Shown here: positions 15,126 to 24,120 of the stretch, piece after piece
Layout of the letters: every line of letters begins with the position of its first letter
How positions within the stretch are numbered: position 1 is the stretch's first letter
Source of the DNA: Desulfobacter hydrogenophilus
Lineage (GTDB): Bacteria; Desulfobacterota; Desulfobacteria; Desulfobacterales; Desulfobacteraceae
Reading direction: 5' to 3'
Length of the DNA: 64,000 nucleotides
NCBI RefSeq assembly: GCF_004319545.1
Contig: NZ_CP036313.1
Coordinates: 569,501-633,500 of the forward strand
The notes under the pieces: generated by a model
What the model was told of the DNA's origin: nothing
Seen by the model: the letters and a program-made list of their open reading frames with translations, nothing else
Databases searched by the model: none
Program-made: the position numbers and the translations under genes

Positions 15126-17006
15126 ATGGACAGAACTAAAGAACAACCGGTTGTTTCGGTCATGCCGGACCAGGCGTTAGTGCTTGAATGGGAAACGGTA
15201 AAAGCCACGGTTTCCCCGGACCGGGTACAGTGCCTGCAGGAAATTGCCCAAACCGCTGAAAACCGAAAAGACGACTGGCTGTATGACCTGGGGTTTAAGC
15301 AATTTCCTTGGGATTTCTCAGCCTCCCTGGACTATTTCCTGCGATTTTCCCGCTGTTTTGTCCAGGCGCTGTTAAAAACGCCCGAACTTGAAATCCTGAG
15401 ACAGGACGCTGTCATCGGCGTACCGCCGGGGCTTATCATCGATTTTATTTCAGCCTGTCCCATGATGGCCGGGGCCGAGTATGTAACTGCTGGCATGCTG
15501 GAGAGGCTGTGGCATGGGTTTAATGGGGCGTTTTTCCGTGATATCAAGGCGTTCAAAGGCCGGGTCAGCGACTATTTCCGGAAAAAAAACCCGGATCTTC
15601 ACCCGGCAGGCCGGGTGTTTTTCCATCTGGTGGAAAATAAAAATTCGAGCCTTCCCTTTGCCTTTATGGCCACCTATTCCGCAGGCATGGGGGCCAATGG
15701 AAAACCCAAGCACCTGCCCCTGAAACATGCCATCGAAACCCATGACGATGATGAGCTTCTAACCCTTTTATCCACGGTGTACAAGGCGGCAGAACAAAGC
15801 CGGATCGTGGCGGATCTCATTGAATCCGGCGAGTTGTTCCACCCCCTGGCCTGGGATGGGGATGAGGCGTTTTGCTTTCTCAAGGAGATCCCGGATTATG
15901 AGGCCTGCGGTGTGCTCTGCCGGATTCCGGACTGGTGGAAACAAACCGCTTCCACCCCCCGGGTGACCATCTCCCTGGGGGACAAAAAACCGTCCATGGC
16001 CGGGCTGGATGCCATGCTGGATTTCAACGTCAAAGTGGGATTGGGCAATCTGGAATTATCCAGGCAGGAGGTTGAAGCCATCCTGGAGCAGACCCAGGGC
16101 CTGGCGTTTATTAAAAACAAATGGGTGGCAGTGGACCCGGAAAAGCTGAAACAGGCCCTGAAAGCCTGTAACCGGATTGAGGATCTGGCCGCCTCGGGCA
16201 TGACCCTGGGAACAGCCATGCGGACCCGGCTGGCCCCGGAAAAAATGCTTGGCCTGGACAATGCCGGCCAGGTGGATATCAATGTATCCAGCGGCACATG
16301 GTTGACATCCGTACTGGAGAAGATGACCCACCCGGAACAGGTGGATCCGGTGGTGCCGGGCAAAGACTTCAAGGCAAAATTGCGGCCCTACCAGTCAAAG
16401 GGGGTAGACTGGCTGAACTTTTTGGCATCTTACGGATTTGGGGCCTGCCTGGCCGATGATATGGGGTTGGGAAAAACCGTCCAGATCCTGGCATGGCTGA
16501 GCACATTTCCGTCAAACCGCAAACGCCCCGCAAGTCTTCTGGTGGTGCCGGCCTCTTTGATTTCAAACTGGCAGTCGGAAATCAACCGATTTCTGCCCGG
16601 CCTTAAAACCTGTGTGGCCCATCCCGGTTTTACCCCTTCGAATTCACAGCCCGACAAGACAGAGAAGAACAAGGCATTCAAATTGACCAAAGCCCAGCTG
16701 AACCGCCTGGACCTGGTCATCACCAGCTACACTCTGGTGAAAAAATACGCCTGGCTTGCCAAGTATTCCTGGCACTGCCTGATCCTGGACGAGGCCCAGG
16801 CCATTAAAAATCCCGCCACCCAGCAAACCCGGGCCGTCAAAGCCCTGCCTGCGGCCCACCGGATCGTCATGACGGGCACGCCTGTGGAAAACCGGCTGTC
16901 AGACCTGTGGTCCTTGTTTGATTTTTTAAATCCTGGGCTTTTGGGCAAAAAACTCTGGGGACATGATACCGTTTTACATAAAAAAATAGTATTCCCGAAA
17001 TTTTAG
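15126..17006 (+). CDS. SNF2-family helicase, truncated paralogue lacking the C-terminal helicase lobe
   Basis: 626 residues against 899 in the paralogue at 24121. It keeps the N-terminal region, Walker A (ADDMGLGKT), DEAQ box (LILDEAQAIKNP) and MTGTPVENRLSDLW, but homology stops after FLNPGLLG at about 16948. It is replaced by a 19-residue tail read from GGGGACATGATACCGTTTT repeat sequence. The second RecA-like lobe is gone, so the ATPase cannot work as a translocase and the gene is probably decayed. Bases 15517-16588 show no visible difference from the second copy, while both flanks carry many substitutions, a sign of gene conversion. The ATG differs from the TTG start of the other copy. Confidence 0.82.
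   Translation: MDRTKEQPVVSVMPDQALVLEWETVKATVSPDRVQCLQEIAQTAENRKDDWLYDLGFKQFPWDFSASLDYFLRFSRCFVQALLKTPELEILRQDAVIGVPPGLIIDFISACPMMAGAEYVTAGMLERLWHGFNGAFFRDIKAFKGRVSDYFRKKNPDLHPAGRVFFHLVENKNSSLPFAFMATYSAGMGANGKPKHLPLKHAIETHDDDELLTLLSTVYKAAEQSRIVADLIESGELFHPLAWDGDEAFCFLKEIPDYEACGVLCRIPDWWKQTASTPRVTISLGDKKPSMAGLDAMLDFNVKVGLGNLELSRQEVEAILEQTQGLAFIKNKWVAVDPEKLKQALKACNRIEDLAASGMTLGTAMRTRLAPEKMLGLDNAGQVDINVSSGTWLTSVLEKMTHPEQVDPVVPGKDFKAKLRPYQSKGVDWLNFLASYGFGACLADDMGLGKTVQILAWLSTFPSNRKRPASLLVVPASLISNWQSEINRFLPGLKTCVAHPGFTPSNSQPDKTEKNKAFKLTKAQLNRLDLVITSYTLVKKYAWLAKYSWHCLILDEAQAIKNPATQQTRAVKALPAAHRIVMTGTPVENRLSDLWSLFDFLNPGLLGKKLWGHDTVLHKKIVFPKF
16957..16979. repeat. Repeat motif at the SNF2 truncation point
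   Basis: GGGGACATGATACCGTTTT lies a few bases after the point where the first SNF2 copy loses similarity to the second. The core ATGATACCGTTTT recurs inverted at 6495-6507. The motif probably marks the edge of an inserted or deleted repeat that truncated the gene. Confidence 0.4.
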
Positions 17007-17027
17007 TGCATTTTTGTTGTCGAAATC

Positions 17028-17079
17028 AAGTAAGGTGTCCCCCGAATTATCCTAAGTAAGGTGTCCCCCGAATTATCCT
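17028..17079 (+). repeat. Tandem duplication of a 26-bp unit
   Basis: AAGTAAGGTGTCCCCCGAAT followed by TATCCT occurs twice back to back (17028-17053 and 17054-17079). The GTGTCCCCCGAATT core looks like the end of a mobile element. The unit sits in the 477-bp gap between the truncated SNF2 gene and the efflux operon, about 80 bp from the truncation. The rest of that gap (17080-17470) is AT-rich, presumably holds the efflux promoter, and shows no gene. Confidence 0.75.
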
Positions 17080-17483
17080 GCTTACCGCAGGCTGGGTTTG
17101 CCCGCCATTCCGGACAAACAAAAAACCGACAAACAGATGCCGGTTCAAAAAATTGATTTTTTTACTTTTCATTTTTTGCCGTCAGATATAATGACCGTTT
17201 GATTTGTAGGATATAGATAGGTACTTTTAACCTGGATTAAACCATAGTTAAATAGCGCAATGTAGAGTGGATTTAGACCTATCAAGTTTTACAAATTGTT
17301 TTTCCTTGATCACATCAACCCTGTTTTACACTTTAGTAATTATCCTGACACCCTTCCAGTGTTCGCCTGCCCGGCAGTATCCATGGTTGCAGCGGTTTTT
17401 CCCTGTTAGGCCAGATGGCATGTTTTTTGCTTCTTGAAGCTAAGTGTGACCCATAAACAAAGACTCAAGTCAGGAGGACCGGC

Positions 17484-18482
17484 GTGACTGGCAACAAACA
17501 AACATTCAAGAAAGGGTTAATTCTCGTTATTGTCTTGATCACCGTTGCTGGAGCCCTGCTGTGGTCCAGAAACAGGGGGCTGAAAAAATCGGATTCCATT
17601 GCCTCGGGCAATGGTCGCATTCAAGCGACCGAAGTTGACATCGCAACAAAGTACCCGGGCCGTATTGCCGAAATTCTTTGCCGTGAAGGTGATTTTGTTG
17701 AGGCGGACCAGATCGTGGCCCGGATGGATACAAGGTCATTGGCGGCCCAGCTCAGGCAGGCAAAGGCATCCGTCGAACAGGTGCGTCATAGAAAAAGTTT
17801 TACCCAGGCCCTTGTCCGGCAGAGAAGCAGTGAACTGGCTGTCGCAAAAAAGGACTATGAACGTTCACAGGCAACCTATGCGTCAAACAAATATGCCATT
17901 TCAGCCAGGCAGATTGATCATGACCGTGCAGCAATGGAAACTGCGGCAGCCCTGCTGGCTGAAGCCCGGGCCCAGGTGCTTGAGTCGGAATCAATGATCC
18001 ATATTTCGGTTGCAAAAGCCGAAGAGATCGAGGCCAACCTTACGGACAGTATCCTCAAAACCCCCATTCGTGGAAGGGTGCTCTATCGGCTGGCTGAACC
18101 CGGTGAAATCCTGGGGGCCGGCGGCAAAGTACTGACCGTGCTCGACCTGACCGATGTGTATATGACTATTTTTCTACCCACGGCCGAGGCCGGCAGGGTG
18201 GCCATGGGGGCTGAGGCCCGGCTTGTGTTTGATGCCCTGCCGGACATCGCGGTGCCGGCTCGGGTGTCGTTTGTTGCCCCCAACGCCCAATTCACCCCCA
18301 AGGCTGTTGAAACCAGAACCGAGCGGGAAAAGCTGATGTTCCGCATCAAGGTTAAAATTGACCCTGAATTACTCATGGGGCATCTGGAAAAAGTGAAAAC
18401 AGGGGTACCGGGTGTGGCCTATGTACGGCTTGCCCCCCAGGCCCAATGGCCCGAGGATGTTCGGCGCAGGTCTTTGCCATGA
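17484..18482 (+). CDS. HlyD-family membrane fusion protein of an ABC efflux system
   Basis: 332 residues with one N-terminal membrane anchor (about 10-27), a biotinyl-lipoyl-like segment ([20 protein letters not shown]), a long alpha-helical hairpin (about 90-180) and a beta-barrel domain starting near [18 protein letters not shown]. This is the periplasmic adaptor linking an inner-membrane ABC pump to an outer-membrane channel, comparable to E. coli YhiI. The start is GTG, strongly supported by AGGAGG six bases upstream. The stop overlaps the next gene in ATGA, indicating translational coupling. It is the first gene of a four-gene efflux operon. Confidence 0.9.
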   Translation: MTGNKQTFKKGLILVIVLITVAGALLWSRNRGLKKSDSIASGNGRIQATEVDIATKYPGRIAEILCREGDFVEADQIVARMDTRSLAAQLRQAKASVEQVRHRKSFTQALVRQRSSELAVAKKDYERSQATYASNKYAISARQIDHDRAAMETAAALLAEARAQVLESESMIHISVAKAEEIEANLTDSILKTPIRGRVLYRLAEPGEILGAGGKVLTVLDLTDVYMTIFLPTAEAGRVAMGAEARLVFDALPDIAVPARVSFVAPNAQFTPKAVETRTEREKLMFRIKVKIDPELLMGHLEKVKTGVPGVAYVRLAPQAQWPEDVRRRSLP

Positions 18483-21214
18483 ACGTGACAAAAGACAGCA
18501 TCGCCCGTGTTGCCAATGTCGGCCATTGTTATGGAAAAACCGTGGCCCTGGATGCCATTGATCTGAACATTCCTGCAGGTTGCATGGCCGGACTGATCGG
18601 TCCCGACGGCGTGGGTAAGTCGAGCCTGCTGGCTCTGATTTCAGGGGTGCGGAAAATTCAGCAGGGCACGGTCACGGTGCTGGGAGGTGACATGGGTGAC
18701 CGGCATCACCGTGCCCGGGTGTGCCCGAGTATTGCCTACATGCCCCAGGGCCTCGGGCGAAACCTGTATATGACCTTGTCCGTGGTTGAGAATATGGCAT
18801 TTTTCGGCCAACTGTTCGGCCAAAATCGAGTCGAGAGGAAAAAACGCACGGACGAGCTCCTTGCCGCCACGGGATTGCTGCCCTTCAGGGACCGTCCTGC
18901 CGGTAAGCTTTCCGGGGGGATGAAACAAAAACTCGGCCTGTGCTGTGCCCTTATCCATGACCCAGACCTGTTGATCCTGGATGAGCCGACTACGGGTGTG
19001 GACCCCCTTTCCCGTCGGCAGTTCTGGCAGTTGATCGGAACCATCCGTTCTCGCGGCAGGGGCATGGGTGTGATTGTGGCCACCGCCTATATGGAAGAGG
19101 CCGAGGGGTTTGACTGGCTCGCGGCCATGGACGGGGGTAAAGTGCTTGCCACGGGTAGCCCCGCCCGGCTGATGGAACAGACCGGCACCCAAAATCTGGA
19201 CGCGGCATTTATTGGTCTGCTGCCCGAAAAAAAACGTAAAGATCATAAACAGCTGGTGGTGCCGCCGCGCACCAGCCTTGATGACGGTCCGTCGGCCATC
19301 AGGGCCGAGGGACTGACCCGGATTTTTGGTGATTTTACCGCCGTGGATCATGTGAATTTCGAAATCGCCCAGGGCGAGATCTTTGGTTTTCTCGGATCCA
19401 ACGGCTGCGGCAAGACCACCACCATGAAGATGCTGACCGGTCTGCTGCCCCCATCAGAAGGCAGGGCTATGCTGTTCGGCCGGACGGTGGATGCCAATGA
19501 CCTTTCCATTCGTAAACGGGTGGGGTTCATGTCCCAGGGGTTTTCCCTCTACACTGAACTCACGGTTTACCAGAACCTGGAACTCCATGCCCGGTTGTTC
19601 CACCTGCCGCTGGAAACCATTCCAGGACGGATCCAGGAAATGATCCAGCGGTTTAACCTGACTGAGTATGAATACGTCCTGTCCAGCAGCCTGCCCCTGG
19701 GGATCCGCCAGCGTCTGTCCCTGGCCGTGGCGGTCATCCATGGCCCGGAAATGCTGATTCTGGACGAACCCACTTCCGGGGTGGATCCCGTGGCCCGGGA
19801 TCAGTTCTGGGAACTGTTGATCGAACTTTCCCGCAGGGACAAGGTCACCATATTTGTCTCCACCCATTTCATGAATGAGGCGGAACGCTGTGACCGGATT
19901 TCACTGATGCATGCCGGAAAAGTGCTTGCCTCGGACACGCCCGAGGCGTTGATCCGGGCACGCGCCAAAGACACTCTGCAGGAAGCCTTCATTGACTATC
20001 TGGAGGCTGCCGACGAAAATATCACCACGGTGCAGGCCCCCAAGCAGGAGGGTACATTACCTGATTCCAGGCACCGCCCCACCAGCGCCTTCAGCCCATT
20101 GCGGCTGTTCGGCTATGCCCATCGGGAGACCCTGGAAATCAGAAGAGACCCCATCCGCCTCACCTTTGCCCTCCTGGGCATGGTCATTTTGATGTTCATC
20201 ATGGGCTACGGCATCACCATGGATGTAGAAAATATTTCGTTTGCTGTGCTGGACTTTGACCAGACACCAGAGAGCGTTGATTATATCCAGAACATTTCCG
20301 GTTCCAGGTATTTTGTTGAACGGCCATCCATTGCCAGTGGGACTGAACTTGAACAGCGCATGGGCAGCAGAGAATTAAGCCTGGCCCTCGAAATCCCGGC
20401 AGGCTTCGGTAAAGACCTTAAAAGGGGCCGGATTCCGGAGGTGGGCGCATGGATTGACGGTGCCATGCCCTTTCGGGCAGAAACCATAGCCGGCTATCTC
20501 CAGGGCATGCACTATGCCTATTTATCAGAACTTGCCATTCGCAGCATGGGCAGGGTACCCCGGATGACCATGGCCGATATTGAAATCCGCTATCGATACA
20601 ACCAGGATTTCAAGAGTATTTACGCCATGGTGCCGGCCGTAATTCCGCTGTTGCTGATTTTCATCCCGGCAATTCTCATGGCCCTTGGCGTGGTGCGGGA
20701 AAAAGAGATAGGCTCCATAACGAACCTCTATGCAACGCCGGTGACCCGGCTGGAGTTTCTCATCGGCAAGCAACTGCCCTATATCGGCGTCAGCATGATC
20801 AGCTTTTTCGGGCTGTTGCTGCTGGCAATCTTTGTGTTTGGGGTGCCTCTTAAAGGCAGCTTCATTGCACTGACCCTGGGCGCCGTTCTTTATGTGACGG
20901 TTACCACGGGCCTGGGTCTGCTAATGTCGGCCTTGACCCATACCCAGATTGCCGCCCTTGCCGTCACAGCCATTGTCACGCTGCTGGCTGCGGTTAATTT
21001 TTCAGGCATGACCCATCCCGTGTCGTCCATGCAGGGTGTGGGAGCGGTGATGGGAAAATTTTTCCCGACCACTTATTTCCTGATTATCAGCCGGGGCGTC
21101 TTCACCAAGGCGCTGGGGTTCAGTGAGCTTTTTCGGAATTATTTCGCCCTTGCCGCGTTTATTCCGGTACTGACCCTTCTAAGCCTGATCTTTTTGAAAA
21201 AGCAGGAAAAATAA
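18479..21214 (+). CDS. RbbA/YhiH-type ABC transporter, two ATPase domains fused to an ABC-2 permease
   Basis: About 911 residues. The first nucleotide-binding domain has Walker [10 protein letters not shown], signature [10 protein letters not shown] and Walker [14 protein letters not shown]. The second has [10 protein letters not shown] and [12 protein letters not shown] with a degenerate signature ([10 protein letters not shown]). The C-terminal 370 residues form an ABC-2 type permease with about six membrane helices. The order matches E. coli RbbA (YhiH), encoded between yhiI and yhhJ as here. It probably exports a drug or other amphipathic compound. The ATG at 18479 overlaps the hlyD-type stop; an in-frame start at 18446 would add 11 residues and is less likely. 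Confidence 0.88.
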   Translation: MNVTKDSIARVANVGHCYGKTVALDAIDLNIPAGCMAGLIGPDGVGKSSLLALISGVRKIQQGTVTVLGGDMGDRHHRARVCPSIAYMPQGLGRNLYMTLSVVENMAFFGQLFGQNRVERKKRTDELLAATGLLPFRDRPAGKLSGGMKQKLGLCCALIHDPDLLILDEPTTGVDPLSRRQFWQLIGTIRSRGRGMGVIVATAYMEEAEGFDWLAAMDGGKVLATGSPARLMEQTGTQNLDAAFIGLLPEKKRKDHKQLVVPPRTSLDDGPSAIRAEGLTRIFGDFTAVDHVNFEIAQGEIFGFLGSNGCGKTTTMKMLTGLLPPSEGRAMLFGRTVDANDLSIRKRVGFMSQGFSLYTELTVYQNLELHARLFHLPLETIPGRIQEMIQRFNLTEYEYVLSSSLPLGIRQRLSLAVAVIHGPEMLILDEPTSGVDPVARDQFWELLIELSRRDKVTIFVSTHFMNEAERCDRISLMHAGKVLASDTPEALIRARAKDTLQEAFIDYLEAADENITTVQAPKQEGTLPDSRHRPTSAFSPLRLFGYAHRETLEIRRDPIRLTFALLGMVILMFIMGYGITMDVENISFAVLDFDQTPESVDYIQNISGSRYFVERPSIASGTELEQRMGSRELSLALEIPAGFGKDLKRGRIPEVGAWIDGAMPFRAETIAGYLQGMHYAYLSELAIRSMGRVPRMTMADIEIRYRYNQDFKSIYAMVPAVIPLLLIFIPAILMALGVVREKEIGSITNLYATPVTRLEFLIGKQLPYIGVSMISFFGLLLLAIFVFGVPLKGSFIALTLGAVLYVTVTTGLGLLMSALTHTQIAALAVTAIVTLLAAVNFSGMTHPVSSMQGVGAVMGKFFPTTYFLIISRGVFTKALGFSELFRNYFALAAFIPVLTLLSLIFLKKQEK

Positions 21215-21216
21215 CC

Positions 21217-22341
21217 ATGAACAAATGTGCCAACATCTACCACCTGGGCGTCAAGGAGCTCCGCATTCTTTTTCGGGATCCCGTGTTGATTGTCCTGATC
21301 TTCTGGACATTTTCCGGTGGAATTTACAGTATCGCAAACACCACGTCCATGGAGTTGCACAACGCACCCATTGCCGTGGTTGATGAAGATCAGTCCCAGC
21401 TGTCACAGCGCATTATCAATGCCTTTTACGGGCCTTACTTCAAGACTCCGGAACGGATTGACCCTGATGGAATTGATACGGGTATGGATGGGGGAAAATA
21501 CACCTTTGTCGTGGATATCCCACCCGATTTTGAGCGGGACCTGCTGGCGGATCGACAGCCGGCCATCCAGGTCAACGTGGATGCAACCATGGTAAGCCAA
21601 GCCTTTATTGGTTCCGGTTACATTGAAAGCATTGCCATGGGCGAAATCAACGAATTTGTGAAGGGTTCCCGGGGAGAATCCCCTTTGCCCATAGACCTTG
21701 CCGTCCGCACCAAGTTCAATCCCAACCGAAACAGTGCCTGGTTCGGTAGCGTCATGGAGTTCATCAACAACATCACCCTGCTGTCCATTATCCTCACCGG
21801 TGCTGCGGTCATCCGGGAGAGGGAGCACGGTACCCTGGAGCATCTTCTGGCGATGCCGCTTACGCCGTTTGAGATCATGATGTCCAAGATCTGGGCCATG
21901 GGGCTGGTTGTTCTTACGGCTGCGGCATTGTCCCTGCACTTTATGGTGCAGGGGGTGTTGGCGGTGCCCGTGGCCGGTTCCATCATCCTGTTTCTGTCCG
22001 GTGCCATGCTGCATCTGTTCTCCACAGCCGCCATGGGTATTTTCATGGGCACGGTCTCCCGTTCCATGCCCCAGCTTGGCCTGCTCATGATTCTGGTCAT
22101 TCTGCCTCTGCAGATGCTTTCCGGTGGTATTACCCCCCATGACAGTATGCCGAAGGGGGTCCAGGCCGTCATGGCGTTGGCGCCGACCACCCATTTTGTC
22201 AGTTTTGCCCAGGCGATCCTCTACCGTGGTGCGGGGTTTGACCTGGTCTGGCCAAGCTTTATGGCAATCATCGCCATTGGCATTGTGTTTTTTATGGCGG
22301 CCCTGGTCTTGTTTCGCAGGAGCATCAACGTAACGGCATAG
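21217..22341 (+). CDS. ABC-2 type permease (YhhJ-like)
   Basis: 374 residues: an N-terminal membrane helix (about 20-40), a large extracytoplasmic loop (about 45-170), then five to six helices at the C-terminus containing IREREHGTLEHLLAMPLTPF, the conserved ABC-2 membrane motif. It should pair with the permease part of the preceding fused ABC protein to make a heterodimeric channel. It starts two bases after the preceding stop, so the genes are in one operon. Length and layout match E. coli YhhJ. Confidence 0.9.
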   Translation: MNKCANIYHLGVKELRILFRDPVLIVLIFWTFSGGIYSIANTTSMELHNAPIAVVDEDQSQLSQRIINAFYGPYFKTPERIDPDGIDTGMDGGKYTFVVDIPPDFERDLLADRQPAIQVNVDATMVSQAFIGSGYIESIAMGEINEFVKGSRGESPLPIDLAVRTKFNPNRNSAWFGSVMEFINNITLLSIILTGAAVIREREHGTLEHLLAMPLTPFEIMMSKIWAMGLVVLTAAALSLHFMVQGVLAVPVAGSIILFLSGAMLHLFSTAAMGIFMGTVSRSMPQLGLLMILVILPLQMLSGGITPHDSMPKGVQAVMALAPTTHFVSFAQAILYRGAGFDLVWPSFMAIIAIGIVFFMAALVLFRRSINVTA

Positions 22342-22404
22342 GGCGCCGGAACATCACCGGGCCTGGCTATTTTTCATAATTTTCCATGATGGAAAACAAG
22401 AGGG

Positions 22405-23913
22405 ATGATTAAAATGACAAGAACAAGACAATGTCTTCCCCGGTCCGGCACGGGCCATATAAATCTGTTCCCCCCGTGTTTGAACATCTTTGGGCTCCTG
22501 CTCGGGTTCCTGCTTGCCGGGTGTGCGGTTGTTGGACCGAATTATGTGGCTCCTGATCCCGGGGTGCCCAAAGGGTGGAACACGGCGCTGCCCAACGGAC
22601 TGACAGCGACACCTCCCGATGCGCGGACCCTGGCCGGCTGGTGGTCAACCTTTAAGGATCCCGAATTAACGAAATTGATTGAACGCGCCGTTGCCGGCAA
22701 CCTTGACCTGGGCCTTGGGCGTGCAAGGGTTCGTGAGGCACGGGCCCGGCGGGGGATTGCCAGGGCCGATGGTTTTCCGACCATTAACGTTTCAGGTGCT
22801 GCCACCCGGGTCGGCACCAGCAGTGAAACAGACCTGGGCACGGAAAACGACCTGTACGATGCAGGGTTTGATGCCGGGTGGGAGATTGATCTGTTTGGCA
22901 GGGTCAGGCGCTCCGTTGAGGCCGCAGGGGCCTCGCTTGAGGCCAGCCAGGAGGGCCTGCACGATGTCATGGTGAGCCTGCTGGCCGAAGTTGCCTTGAA
23001 CTACGTGGAAGTACGATCGTTCCAGACCCGGCTGTCCCTGGCCGAGGCCAATCAAAGGACCCAGGAGCAGACCTATGGCATGGTCGTTACGCGCAGCCAG
23101 ACTGGGCTGACCAGTAACCTTGACCTGGAACAGGCCCGGTACAATCTTGAAGAAACCCGGTCACAGATACCGCTGTTGCAGGTAGGACTTGAACAGGCCA
23201 AAAACCGACTGGCTGTACTGGTGGGCCAGAATCCCGGTTCATTGAAAGATGAACTGGCTGAACGAAAAACCATTCCCATGCCATTCCCGAAGATCGCTGT
23301 GGGGGTGCCGGCGGACGTCTTGCGCAGAAGGCCGGACATCCGCAAAGCAGAGCGGGAACTTGCCGCCCAGACCGCCCGGATCGGTGCTGCCACAGCCCTG
23401 CTTTACCCCCGATTTACTCTGTCCGGCTCCATTGGTCTGGAAGCGCTGTCCGTGGCCGCCATGCTTGAAAAGGAGAGCGGCACTTTCGATCTGGGCCCGT
23501 CATTTCAATGGAACCTCTTTGATGCCGGACGGATACGCCAGAACATTGAGGTGCAGAACGCCATCCAGGAGCAGGCATTGATTCGTTATGAGGCCTCAGT
23601 GCTCAAAGCCCTGGCCGAGGTGGAAGATACGCTGACCGGTTACGCCGAGGAGCAGGTCCGACAGCGCTCTTTGAAGGCGGCTTCGGGGGCGGCCCAGCGT
23701 GCCGTGGGTCTTGCTGAAGATCAATACCAATCCGGTCTAACTGATTTTCAAAATGTGCTCAATGGGCAGCGAGCCCTGCTGTCCCTCCAGGATCAGCTGG
23801 CACAGAGCCAGGGCGCTGTGACCTCCCATCTCATCAGCCTGTACAAGGCCCTTGGCGGCGGATGGACTTGTCTTGGGCCGGTCGCCCCGGGTAAAAATTT
23901 GCCCAAACAGTAA
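22405..23913 (+). CDS. NodT-family outer-membrane efflux lipoprotein (TolC-like)
   Basis: About 500 residues. The signal peptide ends in LLAGC near residue 40, followed by AVVGPNYVAPDPGVP, the common start of mature NodT-family lipoproteins. Two OEP repeats follow (about 80-270 and 290-490), with AGFDAGWEIDLFGRVRRSVE and PADVLRRRPDIRKAERELAA as conserved blocks. It forms the outer-membrane duct of the efflux pump encoded upstream. ATG at 22405 is immediately next to the AGAGGG ribosome-binding site; the ATG at 22414 gives better spacing. A short palindrome TTTTCCAT-G-ATGGAAAA lies at 22380-22396. Confidence 0.9.
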   Translation: MIKMTRTRQCLPRSGTGHINLFPPCLNIFGLLLGFLLAGCAVVGPNYVAPDPGVPKGWNTALPNGLTATPPDARTLAGWWSTFKDPELTKLIERAVAGNLDLGLGRARVREARARRGIARADGFPTINVSGAATRVGTSSETDLGTENDLYDAGFDAGWEIDLFGRVRRSVEAAGASLEASQEGLHDVMVSLLAEVALNYVEVRSFQTRLSLAEANQRTQEQTYGMVVTRSQTGLTSNLDLEQARYNLEETRSQIPLLQVGLEQAKNRLAVLVGQNPGSLKDELAERKTIPMPFPKIAVGVPADVLRRRPDIRKAERELAAQTARIGAATALLYPRFTLSGSIGLEALSVAAMLEKESGTFDLGPSFQWNLFDAGRIRQNIEVQNAIQEQALIRYEASVLKALAEVEDTLTGYAEEQVRQRSLKAASGAAQRAVGLAEDQYQSGLTDFQNVLNGQRALLSLQDQLAQSQGAVTSHLISLYKALGGGWTCLGPVAPGKNLPKQ

Positions 23914-24055
23914 AGGGTCGGCACCCCGGGTTTAAAGATTTCTACCTGAGCAACTCAATAAAAGAGTATAGGATACGGATGAATTGGTGAATGTCTGAGG
24001 TTTGACTGTTGATGGATTGTTTTTTACATCGCGATTGCCCGATCCAGGGCATCCC

Positions 24056-24084
24056 TTGTTGTTGATCCAGGGATTTGATATATC
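24056..24084 (+). promoter_or_regulatory. Putative promoter of SNF2 copy 2
   Basis: TTGTTG, a 17-bp spacer and TATATC at the same distance from the gene as in copy 1 (15058-15086). The hexamers are kept while parts of the spacer differ. Similarity to copy 1 begins at about 24032, right after the efflux operon. Confidence 0.3.
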
Positions 24085-24120
24085 TGCGCCGGAGAATAAC
24101 AATGGCGGAGAGAAAATTCA

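Noticed and set aside
15896..16372. Long antisense frames within both SNF2 copies, identical in sequence
   Set aside because: They are shadows of the sense gene; their identity only reflects the converted block.
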